A stretch of 64,000 nucleotides of DNA from Enterobacter genomosp. O (GTDB taxonomy: Bacteria > Pseudomonadota > Gammaproteobacteria > Enterobacterales > Enterobacteriaceae). The stretch covers positions 496,001 through 560,000 of the forward strand of contig NZ_LECZ01000025.1 of the NCBI RefSeq assembly GCF_001022965.1. Direction: 5' to 3'. Positions 20,042-28,329 of this stretch are shown piece after piece. Every line of letters starts with the position of its first letter. The first letter of the stretch is position 1. The notes under the pieces are model-generated. The model did not search any database. It was not told the origin of the DNA and worked only from the letters and a program-made list of their open reading frames with translations. A program made the translations under genes and the position numbers.

Positions 20042-20587
20042 TTAAAAATCAAGATCGACTTTAATTACACCTGATGCATTTATTTTATCATCCTGAACAG
20101 TAAGCATATCAACAAACTCATCGAAGGAGTTTGCTATTTTCGTCAACCCGGAGGTCACTACCGAATCATTGAATATTGGATCAGACTCGTGATCCCAAAA
20201 CCAGATCTCTCCCGACATACCTCCCTTGAGGCAAAGACAGATTTGATTATCACCAGACGAGGCTCCTATCGGTAACCATTGATCGCGAAAATCATTCCGG
20301 TATGTATCAGCCATTTCAAAGACAGTATATTCTTTACCCGATTCTGCAAGGCCGTACAAAGACTCAAGCGTATCGTTTCCTTGCTCATCAGACCACGGAG
20401 ATGGTTGTAACGCCTTGAAAAAAATATTTACATCAAAAAGAACAGAAACGCCAAAATGAAGTAAATAGGCACGATAACTTTCAGGAATTGGCCCTATTGA
20501 TGTTTCTAATGTATTTAAACTCTTTTTCAGTTCATCTAATGGTAATAATGTCGATTTCGCTCCAAAGCGCTTTAATTTTTTCAACAA
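20042..20587 (-). CDS. SUKH (SMI1/KNR4) family immunity protein
   Basis: A 181-residue acidic protein of the SUKH superfamily. SIGPIPESYRAYLLHFG is the typical N-terminal signature, followed by WLPIGASSGDNQICLCL and GEIWFWDHESDP with the family's GxIxFWDHE pattern. The C-terminal SFDEFVDML matches the usual SFxEFL end. SUKH proteins neutralise many nuclease toxins of polymorphic toxin systems. The start appears to be TTG at 20587 (a second TTG follows). It overlaps the stop of a broken upstream toxin frame (stop at 20581-20583), so it is likely the immunity partner of that lost toxin. Confidence 0.85.
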   Translation of the reverse strand: MLKKLKRFGAKSTLLPLDELKKSLNTLETSIGPIPESYRAYLLHFGVSVLFDVNIFFKALQPSPWSDEQGNDTLESLYGLAESGKEYTVFEMADTYRNDFRDQWLPIGASSGDNQICLCLKGGMSGEIWFWDHESDPIFNDSVVTSGLTKIANSFDEFVDMLTVQDDKINASGVIKVDLDF

Positions 20588-20745
20588 TGTTCTTTCCTAC
20601 ATATATCTGATTCGTAGCCAATATGTGGCACATTGGCATGAAGCTCTCTCGGCAGAAGAATTATGGTATTCGCACTCAGATGATGTGGAGTAAGCATTTT
20701 TTCCCTTAACAAATTTTGAGCCGCTTTCTGTGTAATGCCTTTTTT
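20581..20745 (-). pseudogene. Truncated orphan Rhs C-terminal toxin fragment
   Basis: A 54-codon open frame reads KKGITQKAAQNLLREKMLTP, then HHLSANTIILLPRELHANVP, then HIGYESDICRKEHC-stop. The pattern of paired His followed by LPRELH and PHIG looks like the end of HNH/Endo VII-type nuclease toxins. A TAG interrupts the frame at 20746-20748, with NAIA coded just before it. The stop overlaps the start of the SUKH immunity gene, as intact toxin-immunity pairs do. It has no start codon of its own and no Rhs core. Confidence 0.6.
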
Positions 20746-20884
20746 CTATGCAATGGCATTATTACCAATGATAAAACACAAGCATATCTGACATTCTTTT
20801 TATTACTGTTTATCTATTTACTAACATCTAAATGTAAAAAAATAAGCCATGATCATATTCTGATTATGGCTTTATTTTAAAATA

Positions 20885-21406
20885 TCATAAATCAACAGTT
20901 ACATTCTTTCCTGCATCAAGAGATGTCTCACAAATTTTCTTGTAAAATTCCATAAAGCTATTAGTAATTTTATAGATATTGCCGCACTCATTTTTCTCAG
21001 CGATCTCAAACTCTTGGATATCATCCTCAGCATGTAGATGTGTTCTGTCCCAATAATACACACCTTGGCTTTCACTACCATTTAATATAAGGTAAAAGTT
21101 ACCTCCAGAATCATCACCAATAATTAACTTATCATCGATAAAATCAAGTTCATTTAAAAAATTCTCATTTTGACGAAAAATATCGTGATTAGGATTTTTC
21201 ATATTCATTCCAAAAAGAGCATAGAAAGCGATAATCCCTTCATTGACACCTTCGTACTCCAACTCACAAAAATCCGGAGATTTTACAACAAAACCATTTT
21301 TCATCCTGAGAAATTCTTTATAATCTTCTGGCAAACTGACTTTGAATTTTTCCTCCAAAATTTTAATTTCTTTTTTATTTGCAGGCTTACCGCATGAAAT
21401 AGGCAT
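20885..21406 (-). CDS. SUKH (SMI1/KNR4) family immunity protein
   Basis: A 173-residue acidic protein. KKEIKILEEKFKVSLPEDYKEFLRMKNG is a textbook SUKH N-terminus; LIIGDDSGGNFYLIL and QGVYYWDRTHLHAEDD follow, and the C-terminus has NSFMEFYKKI. Its role is probably immunity against a nuclease toxin, either a lost one or one delivered by neighbours. The ATG follows AAGGAGAGCCT, a strong ribosome site. AT-rich, same strand as the other immunity genes. Confidence 0.88.
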   Translation of the reverse strand: MPISCGKPANKKEIKILEEKFKVSLPEDYKEFLRMKNGFVVKSPDFCELEYEGVNEGIIAFYALFGMNMKNPNHDIFRQNENFLNELDFIDDKLIIGDDSGGNFYLILNGSESQGVYYWDRTHLHAEDDIQEFEIAEKNECGNIYKITNSFMEFYKKICETSLDAGKNVTVDL

Positions 21407-21424
21407 AGGCTCTCCTTACTAAGG

Positions 21425-21520
21425 TCATGACTTCTTGATCTTAGATGCTCCACCTCTATGGAAAAATTGATTGTAGAAATAAAAGCCGGAACTTAATGGT
21501 TTCCGGAATATTTCATTCAT
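21425..21520 (-). pseudogene. Possible 31-codon toxin-tail remnant or small ORF
   Basis: An open frame MNEIFRKPLSSG followed by FYFYNQFFHRGGASKIKKS-stop starts with ATGA overlapping the stop of the upstream gene and ends 18 bases before the SUKH gene at 21406. It could be the end of a lost Rhs toxin. No family is recognised. Confidence 0.25.
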
Positions 21521-21954
21521 TTATTTAAATCAAAAAACCATTCAATGAAAGAATTAAAGTCTACCCATTGAGGATTTAATTCCCCCTGTAGGAAGTTAGT
21601 TAAAGCATCCCCTACATTGATAAATAAAACCTCTCCATTTTTTTTGTTATAAAAATACCCACCCTCGCTTTGAAAACCATCCAAGGGAATATACTCGTTT
21701 GGTATTTTTAATATTTCATGTGTTCTCTTAAGTTCAAGTTGGTACGAGGAATTTATGACAAACCAGCAGATCTGATAAATTTCATGATTCCTGCTATGAA
21801 AAGTAGCCCCATCCTCAACGTGCAAATAAAATTGAGCAAAATCAGAAGAAAGGTCAATACCTAAAGAAAGCAAAGCATCACTATACTCTTGAGTGATATC
21901 ATCATACCACCAACCTCGAGATTGACTCATTAGCGTTATTTTCTTAGATAACAT
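21517..21954 (-). CDS. Probable SUKH-like immunity protein
   Basis: A 145-residue acidic protein. LSSDFAQFYLHVEDGATF and GFQSEGGYFYNKKNGEVLFI fit the SUKH beta-sheet pattern, and the C-terminal DFNSFIEWFF resembles the family end. The match is weaker than for the two neighbouring SUKH genes. The first ATG (21954) is only modestly supported by GAGAG; an alternative start lies at 21930 (MSQSRGWW). It sits in the same-strand immunity row. A short open frame ending 6 bases upstream looks like a lost toxin's tail. Confidence 0.65.
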   Translation of the reverse strand: MLSKKITLMSQSRGWWYDDITQEYSDALLSLGIDLSSDFAQFYLHVEDGATFHSRNHEIYQICWFVINSSYQLELKRTHEILKIPNEYIPLDGFQSEGGYFYNKKNGEVLFINVGDALTNFLQGELNPQWVDFNSFIEWFFDLNK

Positions 21955-21960
21955 AATCTC

Positions 21961-22047
21961 TCAACCACATTTTGTTTTTCGGCTATTTAATTTTCGTAGC
22001 TCTCCCCCTTCAATATGCTTCACGGCACAGATTAAACCAATCTCATA
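21961..22047 (-). pseudogene. Possible toxin-tail remnant upstream of the SUKH-like gene
   Basis: A 28-codon open frame reads YEIGLICAVKHIEGG, then ELRKLNSRKTKCG-stop, ending 6 bases before the immunity ATG at 21954. It has no start codon and a TAA just upstream. Basic composition and position suit the very end of a toxin domain. Confidence 0.35.
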
Positions 22048-22138
22048 TTAAAGGAATAGGATGTACTTATTCAGTAAACTGAACCAACCTTAAATTATTA
22101 AAGCCAGGAAAATTTAAAAATCCATCCCGGCCTTTAGC

Positions 22139-22543
22139 TTACTGACTAATATATACGGAAGGTCCCATTAATTGTATATGCGAACACTTCAAATTTAAAA
22201 AAATATCTGCCCCCTTTATTATAACTTCACTATGGGGAGTGTTTTTTTGTATTTCTATTTTTGCTGGCATATCCGTAGACATACCTTCTATTTTTAAGAA
22301 TTTTACTCCACTGCAATTTATACCACATCTACATCTATTATAACCTTTAACCCATTTTGGGGGAGGATTGTCAGGCAATTCATTAACAAGGTCAAAACAT
22401 ATTATTACCGTAGCAGCTTCGCGGTCTATTTTAATATCAAAGATGTCGATTTCATTCACTTCAACATCTCTACTGAAAACCTTGTTAAACAAAATACTAC
22501 CTTCGATTTCATTCCAATACATATGACTCTCCTCAAAATTCAT
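22139..22543 (-). CDS. Immunity protein adjacent to the Rhs effector (Imm50-like)
   Basis: A 134-residue protein. YWNEIEGSILFNKVF, the DIFDIKIDREAATVIICFDL strand pair and LPDNPPPKWVKGYNRC resemble Imm50 immunity proteins, recalled from the family pattern. Its start overlaps the end of the Rhs gene by 11 bases, the normal layout of an effector with its cognate immunity gene, so it should bind and block the nuclease tip. It is AT-rich like that tip, suggesting the two moved together. Family name is tentative; the immunity role is well supported by position. Confidence 0.75.
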   Translation of the reverse strand: MNFEESHMYWNEIEGSILFNKVFSRDVEVNEIDIFDIKIDREAATVIICFDLVNELPDNPPPKWVKGYNRCRCGINCSGVKFLKIEGMSTDMPAKIEIQKNTPHSEVIIKGADIFLNLKCSHIQLMGPSVYISQ

Positions 22544-25500
22544 AATGATCCAATGTGCCAGGAACTGAACCTGTTCGAGTATTTTCGAACGGTCTTACAT
22601 TTAAATGAGGACCTTGATTTCCAATTCCTCCAGGATAAACATGCCCAGCAGAATGGTCTTGAATAATAATTTTATTACCATCTGCTTTAGTAAATTGATA
22701 CTCTCTTGTCCAGATTTGTTTACCGGCGCTATCAAAAATAGGATTTTTACTGGAATCCGTCATTGGGACATTTCTGTGGGAACCATTGAATCCAGTTTTA
22801 GGATTGAATATCCTATCTGGTTGTTGATTCATAGGAATACCGGCATCTCTTTTCGCTGCCCTAAAGGCTGCATTTCTCGATTTAAATTTAGTAGTACAGC
22901 TAGCAAGACCCAACGGATCAATCCACCCCAACGGGTTCGGAGCATACTGATAAAGGTTCCACCCACCATTCAGCCCAATCGGATCCTGCACAATAAACCG
23001 CCCGACCTGCGGGTCGTAGTAGCGGAACAGGTTATAGTGCAGCCCCGTTTCACCGTCAGCGTACTGCCCGGCATAGCGAAGCGGCTGGTGTGCCATCGCC
23101 GAGCGATTCACAACCCGTGAGAACCCTTCGCTCTGGTGGCGTACCTCGCCAAAGCTGCCGTACTGGCCGCTCCAGCGCACCGCGCCGCGCTCGTCGGTCA
23201 CTTCCAGCGGCGCGCCGTTCAGGTCGGTATTGAACCAGTAAATCTCACCGCTGCTCTGGTCACGAAGGTGATCCACCCGCGCCAGCGGGCTCCAGGCTTC
23301 ATTCGGGTCGTAAATATACGTGCTGCACAGCCCGCTCTCCTGCTGCTCCTGCAGCAGGCGGTAGCCCTGCCACAGGAAGCGGGTGTCGGTGGTGCCGTGC
23401 GTCGTGGTGACGATTTTGCGCGTGCGGCGGCCCAGCGCGTCGTAGTGATAGCGTGCCTCAAACCGTCCTTCCCGCCCGGTTCCCCGGGCGGACACCAGAC
23501 GGTTCTCGGCGTCATAGGCATAATGCTGCTCATACAGCCCGTTCCGGCGGCTGACCAGGTTGCCCCAGTGGTCGTATTTCATGAACAGCGCCTGCCAGTG
23601 CTGCAGGCGGTTATCCGTGACCGGTACCGCATCGTCATTGCCGGCGAGGTTATCCGCGGCGTCATAGCTGAACTGCGCGCGGCTGTGCCCCTGTCGGGCC
23701 TCGTAGTGCTTCAGCAGACGCCCTTCGGCGTCGTAGCCGTAGTCCACCTCTCCGCGCAGGCTGTCGCTGACGCCGGAAAGCTCGCCGCGCGCGGTGTAGC
23801 GATACAGGCGTTCCAGTAGCGCCTGCTCCGGCAGGGTCACGTCCGTGCTTAATTCGCTGCGCTGCAGAGTGCGTCTGCCGAGACTGTCATACTGACGGAG
23901 CTGATCGCGCGCGCCCTGGGTGCGGCGCACCTCGCGGTGCAGGCGGTCGCGGGTGAACTCGGTCACCAGCTGCTGCCCGAAGCGGATGGCGCTGACGTGG
24001 CCGGAGCCGTAGTGCAGCCAGGCCAGCTTTTGCTCGCCGGGCAGCGTCAGGCCGGTCAGGTTACTCAGGGCATCCCACTCGTAGCCCACCGCACCGTTAA
24101 TGCCGGTCTCGCTCAGCACGCGCCCGGCGGCGTCGTGGCGGTAAGCGATCTCATCGCTTTCGATACCCAGGGCAACGCCTTCGGCGGTTGGCGTGCGGCG
24201 AATGCGGGTAATCTGGCCGCTCAGGTCGCGGAAGTAGCGGTACTCCGCGTGGCGCTGAGTGCGCCCGATCAGCAGCCCGCTGTCGTCATAGCTGAACTGC
24301 TGGACGCGACGGGCGATGCCGCCGTCGGCGGCAGGCCGGCCGTTTTCTTCGAGCGCGCAGAGGAACCCTCGCGCGTCCCATTCCATATGGCGCACGGTCT
24401 CGTCCGGCCGCATTTCGCTGAGCGGGCGACCCACGGCGTCGTAGGTGAAGCGGTATTCCGCCCCGTTGCCGTTATCGAGTCGCAGCAGGTTACCGCGCGG
24501 GTCGTAACGCCACTGCCGCACGCGGCCAATACGGTCGGTAAGGCTGACCGGGAGGCCGAGCGCGTTGTAGGCCCAGCTCACCTCGCTTTCCAGCGGGTCG
24601 CGCCAGCCCGTGAGCTGGCCGCGTTCGTTCCACACCAGCGACTCGCGGCTGCCGTCCGGATGGATCACGGCGCTCAGCAGCCCGGCACGGCTCCACTCCC
24701 GCCGCGTGATATTCCCTTCCGCATCCTCGCTGGCAATCAGTTGCCCGAAGCGGTCGTAGGTGAAGCGGGTGACGCTGCCGGAGCAGTCGGTGCGCTGCGT
24801 CAGCAGCCCCTGGTGATTCCAGACCAGACGCACCACGCCGCCGATGGCGTCGGTGATGCTCTCCGGCAAGTTTTCTTCTTCATCGGGATAGTCATACGCG
24901 GTGGTGCTACCGGCCGGATCCGTTTCCGACAGCAGGCGACCGCGAAGGTCGTACATGGCCTGCGATGAGGTACCGTCCGGGTAAACCGTGCGGGTGATGC
25001 GGTCGGTCAGGCGATGCCAGTGATACTCCGTGCGGCGGCCAGCCGGGTCCGTCTCGCTGGTCATGCGGCCGTATTTGTCCCACGTGCTGCGGCGCATTGC
25101 CCCGCCGGGCAGAATAACGTCGCAGAGCTCGCCGTCGCGGTAAACAAACGTCGTCTGGCGACCGTCGTAATCCGTGAAGCGCGCGACGTTGTCGTCGTCG
25201 TCCACCAGCCAGTGCGCCTGCGCGCCGTCTTCACGGGTCGCGCGGCGGGTGCCGTTATCAAAATCGTATTCGAACGTCAGCTGTTCGCCGCCGCTGTGGC
25301 GGAAGCCGACCACCCGCGGCAGGCCGTCAATCTCCCGCCAGCGGTATTCGCTCAGCAGGCCGTTGGCGTCCTCGTGGGTGCTCATCAGCCCGTCCTGCCA
25401 GCTGAAGCGTCGGCGCACGCTACCGCCCCGGCCGGTCACGGAGACCAGCTGGCGCTGTTCATCATAAGCGTAACTGACCAGACAGATCTCGTCATCCAGC

Positions 25501-26726
25501 CAGGCGCCGACGAGCCTGTCACGGTCGTAGCGGCAGACTACCCGCTGGCCCGCGCTGTCGGTCAGGGCATGCAGGGTATTATCCGCATTCCACTCGAAGA
25601 GGATATCGTTGCTGCACGGTTCAGAGATGCGCTGGAGCAGCGACGGGGCATCCTCCCGCAGCGGTGCATAGTGCCAGCGCTCGCCGCTGACGTCATACAC
25701 CGACCAGCTGTCGTCCTGGTGATGTTCAAGCCAGTTTTTTTCGCTTTCGCAGTAGGTGCGCAGCCCTTTCGGGACCTTCGGGAAGGCAACGTAATCGCCG
25801 GACGGCGCGCGCCACACCAGGCCGCCCTGATACGTCTCCAGGCGGCTTTCCCAGAACAGGCTCCAGCCGCGGCCCAGCACGCTGTCGCCGGGGTTGCCGC
25901 TGCGCCAGTAGCGCTGCCAGCGCACCGGAAGACGGGAAGGCAGGACGAAGTCCAGCTCATCATCCCCGCTGAGAAACTTCTGTCCGCTGACGATATCCAC
26001 CGGGCGGGCGATGATCCCCGCGGCCGCCACGCCGGTCATCAGCGTGCCGGCGCGACAGGCGATACGGGCCAGCTTGTTGATGCCGGGGATTTTGCCCAGC
26101 AGCTTAGAGAGCGCCCCAACTTTGCCAGCGGCACCGCCCCACCCGCCGAGCAGGCCGGCGAACAGCAGGGTTAGATCGGAGACTTTGTAGAGCCACTCGG
26201 GCACTTCAGACTGAATGGGCAGGGTTTGCTGCGGGTCGCCGCCGATAATGACGTTGTCCGAACCGGTCATCACCTTCGCGTCGCAGGTGGTGCGATCCCC
26301 GATGCGGGAGGCAGGCTGGCTGTTAATGGAGACGCGCTTAGAGCCTTCGGCCATCTGCTGCGAACCGTCGTCAGAACAGTCGACGGTGCTATCGGTGGCA
26401 AGCGCGGCGGGTTTACCGTTGATAAACACGTTGGGCGAGCCGGAGGTGATGACGCCTTTCTTCGTCATGCTGGATGCCCCGGCGTCCGCGATGCTGTCCC
26501 GGGCGGCGGTTGCCAGCTCCCCGGTGTAATACCCCACGGCCAGGCTGGCGCCGACGAGCAGGACGCCCACGCCAAGGCAGGATGCGCCGAGACCGGCAAT
26601 AAACATGGCCCCCGCCAGAATGCCCCCGGCGGCGGCAATCAGGCCACCGACAATCGTTCCGGCAATCATACCGGCCAGCGCACCGGAGTGGCCGATATCA
26701 TCACCAACGCGTGCTGCTTCAAACAT
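22533..26726 (-). CDS. PAAR-Rhs polymorphic effector with HNH/Endo VII-type toxin tip
   Basis: A 1397-residue type VI secretion Rhs effector. Residues 1-18 (AARVGDDIGHSGALAG) are a prePAAR motif, 17-67 hydrophobic helices, about 90-170 a PAAR spike domain, and about 180-250 a second hydrophobic region. Some 1000 residues of RHS/YD repeats follow, and the core ends DPLGL near 1270-1274. The variable tip (1275-1397) has an E-H-H-H arrangement: Glu about 1342 in TREY, His 1358 and 1362 in DHSAGH, His 1374 in GPHLNVRP. This matches the HNH/Endo VII 'EHHH' DNase toxins. The core is GC-rich and the tip AT-rich, the usual sign of tip exchange. It overlaps its immunity gene; the DUF1795 chaperone gene precedes it. 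No vgrG is nearby. Confidence 0.92.
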   Translation of the reverse strand: MFEAARVGDDIGHSGALAGMIAGTIVGGLIAAAGGILAGAMFIAGLGASCLGVGVLLVGASLAVGYYTGELATAARDSIADAGASSMTKKGVITSGSPNVFINGKPAALATDSTVDCSDDGSQQMAEGSKRVSINSQPASRIGDRTTCDAKVMTGSDNVIIGGDPQQTLPIQSEVPEWLYKVSDLTLLFAGLLGGWGGAAGKVGALSKLLGKIPGINKLARIACRAGTLMTGVAAAGIIARPVDIVSGQKFLSGDDELDFVLPSRLPVRWQRYWRSGNPGDSVLGRGWSLFWESRLETYQGGLVWRAPSGDYVAFPKVPKGLRTYCESEKNWLEHHQDDSWSVYDVSGERWHYAPLREDAPSLLQRISEPCSNDILFEWNADNTLHALTDSAGQRVVCRYDRDRLVGAWLDDEICLVSYAYDEQRQLVSVTGRGGSVRRRFSWQDGLMSTHEDANGLLSEYRWREIDGLPRVVGFRHSGGEQLTFEYDFDNGTRRATREDGAQAHWLVDDDDNVARFTDYDGRQTTFVYRDGELCDVILPGGAMRRSTWDKYGRMTSETDPAGRRTEYHWHRLTDRITRTVYPDGTSSQAMYDLRGRLLSETDPAGSTTAYDYPDEEENLPESITDAIGGVVRLVWNHQGLLTQRTDCSGSVTRFTYDRFGQLIASEDAEGNITRREWSRAGLLSAVIHPDGSRESLVWNERGQLTGWRDPLESEVSWAYNALGLPVSLTDRIGRVRQWRYDPRGNLLRLDNGNGAEYRFTYDAVGRPLSEMRPDETVRHMEWDARGFLCALEENGRPAADGGIARRVQQFSYDDSGLLIGRTQRHAEYRYFRDLSGQITRIRRTPTAEGVALGIESDEIAYRHDAAGRVLSETGINGAVGYEWDALSNLTGLTLPGEQKLAWLHYGSGHVSAIRFGQQLVTEFTRDRLHREVRRTQGARDQLRQYDSLGRRTLQRSELSTDVTLPEQALLERLYRYTARGELSGVSDSLRGEVDYGYDAEGRLLKHYEARQGHSRAQFSYDAADNLAGNDDAVPVTDNRLQHWQALFMKYDHWGNLVSRRNGLYEQHYAYDAENRLVSARGTGREGRFEARYHYDALGRRTRKIVTTTHGTTDTRFLWQGYRLLQEQQESGLCSTYIYDPNEAWSPLARVDHLRDQSSGEIYWFNTDLNGAPLEVTDERGAVRWSGQYGSFGEVRHQSEGFSRVVNRSAMAHQPLRYAGQYADGETGLHYNLFRYYDPQVGRFIVQDPIGLNGGWNLYQYAPNPLGWIDPLGLASCTTKFKSRNAAFRAAKRDAGIPMNQQPDRIFNPKTGFNGSHRNVPMTDSSKNPIFDSAGKQIWTREYQFTKADGNKIIIQDHSAGHVYPGGIGNQGPHLNVRPFENTRTGSVPGTLDHYEF

Positions 26727-26743
26727 AACAACGGTCCCTGAAG

Positions 26744-27181
26744 TTAATGGTGGAAGCGGAAGCTCCTGAGAAGATCGCCAAACAGCGCGCCGTCGGCATC
26801 GCCCAGCGCGCGGGTGCAGGTCATGGTGAACACCAGAATGTTATCGCCGTCGACGTTAAACACGGCCTGCTGCTGCCAGATGCGTTTCCCGTCGCGCAGG
26901 TAGCTGGCATGGACGGTTTCACCCTGTGACAGGCCGTCGCCCAGCGTCGCGGCGCTGCGCTCACCCTGCTTCCAGCCCTTGATGTGCTTTGCCATCAGAG
27001 CGAGCTGGCGGTCGATATACGCGGCAAGCGCTTCGCCGGGGTTGAGGGCATCGCGGGAGATGTTGAACGCCGGCGCATCCGCCGCGGGCGGCGCGAATAC
27101 GTTGACGGTACGATCCTGATAACCCTCAGGAACGTTGATCAGTCCTTCACTGAAAAGGCACTGCGAATGTTGTTCTGACAT
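26744..27181 (-). CDS. DUF1795 (DcrB-like) T6SS effector chaperone, EagR-like
   Basis: A 145-residue DUF1795 protein beginning MSEQHSQCLFSEGLINVPEG. The C-terminal half, QQQAVFNVDGDNILVFTMTC, is characteristic. I place the start at 27181; a longer frame adds 15 codons with no support. EagR/EagT-type proteins hold the N-terminal membrane helices of PAAR-Rhs effectors and help load them on VgrG. The gene lies 17 bases upstream of an Rhs gene that has exactly such helices, so it is that effector's chaperone. Confidence 0.88.
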   Translation of the reverse strand: MSEQHSQCLFSEGLINVPEGYQDRTVNVFAPPAADAPAFNISRDALNPGEALAAYIDRQLALMAKHIKGWKQGERSAATLGDGLSQGETVHASYLRDGKRIWQQQAVFNVDGDNILVFTMTCTRALGDADGALFGDLLRSFRFHH

Positions 27182-27253
27182 TGAGCGGGTCCCACCACAT
27201 ATTTTCAGAAGCGGTAAGTTTCGCATATGTGTTTAAGGCTGACTATCCCCAGA

Positions 27254-28117
27254 TTATTGCCCCACCGACACGCTCGCCGACAGGCCCGCCACCAGTTCAA
27301 TCCCCTGCGGCAGCGTGTCGATATGAATGCGTACCGGCACGCGCTGCGCCAGCCGCACCCAGCTAAAGGTAGGCTCGACGTCGGGCAGACCCAGCCCGCC
27401 CGTCTCATCATTGCTGTCCCCGATCCCGTGTCCGATGCTCTCCACGTGCCCGGCAATCACAGGCCCGAAGCCCATCAGCGCGACCCGCGCGCGATCCCCA
27501 ACGCGAATATGGCGCAGTTTGGTCTCCTCAAAGTATCCCACCACCCAGAAGCTGTGGGCATCAACGATGGCGACCTTTGTCTCCCCCGCCGTCGCGTAGT
27601 CTCCGGGGCGGAGCCGCAGGTGCGTGACGTACCCCGAGACCGGCGCACGGACGGTGGCGTGCGCCAGATTAAGCTCGGCCAGCGCCAGCGCGGCCTGCGC
27701 ACCGTGATAGTTGGCCGCCGCGACGTTCGCCGCGCTGCCGGTTTGCTGCAAATCCTCGCTGGAGATGGCGTTTTTAATCAGCGTGCGGCGATGGGCCGCA
27801 TCCTGGCGCATCAGCATCTCATGGCGTTTCGACTCCAAGTCCGCCTGCGCGCTGGCAACCGCCAGCCTGAGCCAGCGCGGATCGATGGCGTAGAGCACAT
27901 CGCCCCGGTTCACCCACTGATTGTCCCGCACGGCCACGCTGATGACCGGCCCGGAGACGTCCGGCGCAATCTGCACCACGTCCGCCCGCACGCGGCCGTC
28001 TCGGGTCCAGGGCGTTTGGGCATAGTGTTTCCACAGCATAAACGCCAGAAGCGTGGCAGCTGCGGCCGCGCTTAACGTCAACGCATAGCGAGCCAGTAAA
28101 GAGAGCAGTGATTTCAT
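27254..28117 (-). CDS. HlyD-family periplasmic adaptor, AaeA-like
   Basis: A 287-residue membrane-fusion protein. An N-terminal anchor covers about residues 8-28, then comes the biotinyl-lipoyl-like domain (VQIAPDVSGPVISVAVRDNQWV). A helical hairpin at about 75-140 and the returning lipoyl half VRAPVSGYVTHLRLRPGDYA follow. It should link the inner-membrane FUSC protein to an outer-membrane channel. Its ATG overlaps the stop of the DUF1656 gene by four bases. It is the third gene of an aaeXAB-like operon in the order FUSC, DUF1656, HlyD, which differs from E. coli aaeX-aaeA-aaeB. Confidence 0.9.
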   Translation of the reverse strand: MKSLLSLLARYALTLSAAAAATLLAFMLWKHYAQTPWTRDGRVRADVVQIAPDVSGPVISVAVRDNQWVNRGDVLYAIDPRWLRLAVASAQADLESKRHEMLMRQDAAHRRTLIKNAISSEDLQQTGSAANVAAANYHGAQAALALAELNLAHATVRAPVSGYVTHLRLRPGDYATAGETKVAIVDAHSFWVVGYFEETKLRHIRVGDRARVALMGFGPVIAGHVESIGHGIGDSNDETGGLGLPDVEPTFSWVRLAQRVPVRIHIDTLPQGIELVAGLSASVSVGQ

Positions 28118-28329
28118 GACAATAACCCCAACGCGGTCAGGCCCTGCATCAGCAGGAAAAAGGTGACAATCCAGGTGGAAACGTCCAGCAGCGGGCGAAA
28201 CGGCAAGCGCCGGTAAAGCCTGCTGAGTGAGAAAAGCGCCACGAGGCCCAGCGTGCAGACCAGCGCCGCGAGGGCGACCGTCAGCAGCCCCGGAATAAAA
28301 ACGCCGCCGATATTGAGATCGTTAACCAT
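28114..28329 (-). CDS. DUF1656 small membrane protein, AaeX-like
   Basis: A 71-residue protein with two membrane segments (VFIPGLLTVALAALVCTLGLVALF and VSTWIVTFFLLMQGLTALGL), matching AaeX/DUF1656. The start at 28329 (MVNDLNIGG) is chosen because family members begin with such a short polar lead. A longer frame would extend into the FUSC gene. It overlaps the FUSC stop by 8 bases and the HlyD start by 4. Role in the efflux complex unknown. Confidence 0.85.
   Translation of the reverse strand: MVNDLNIGGVFIPGLLTVALAALVCTLGLVALFSLSRLYRRLPFRPLLDVSTWIVTFFLLMQGLTALGLLS

Noticed and set aside
19851..20045. 64-codon plus-strand frame opposite the Imm10-side remnant
   Set aside because: I could not identify it. 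A piece of a transposase end was considered from the last residues, but no inverted repeats or further match support an insertion sequence.
14433..22904. Prophage or integrative element
   Set aside because: Despite low GC content there is no integrase, phage structural gene, conjugation gene, transposase or direct repeat that I can see at the edges; Rhs-tip turnover explains the block better.
25014..26174. 386-codon plus-strand open frame
   Set aside because: Antisense to the Rhs core, with composition typical of shadow frames and no motif.
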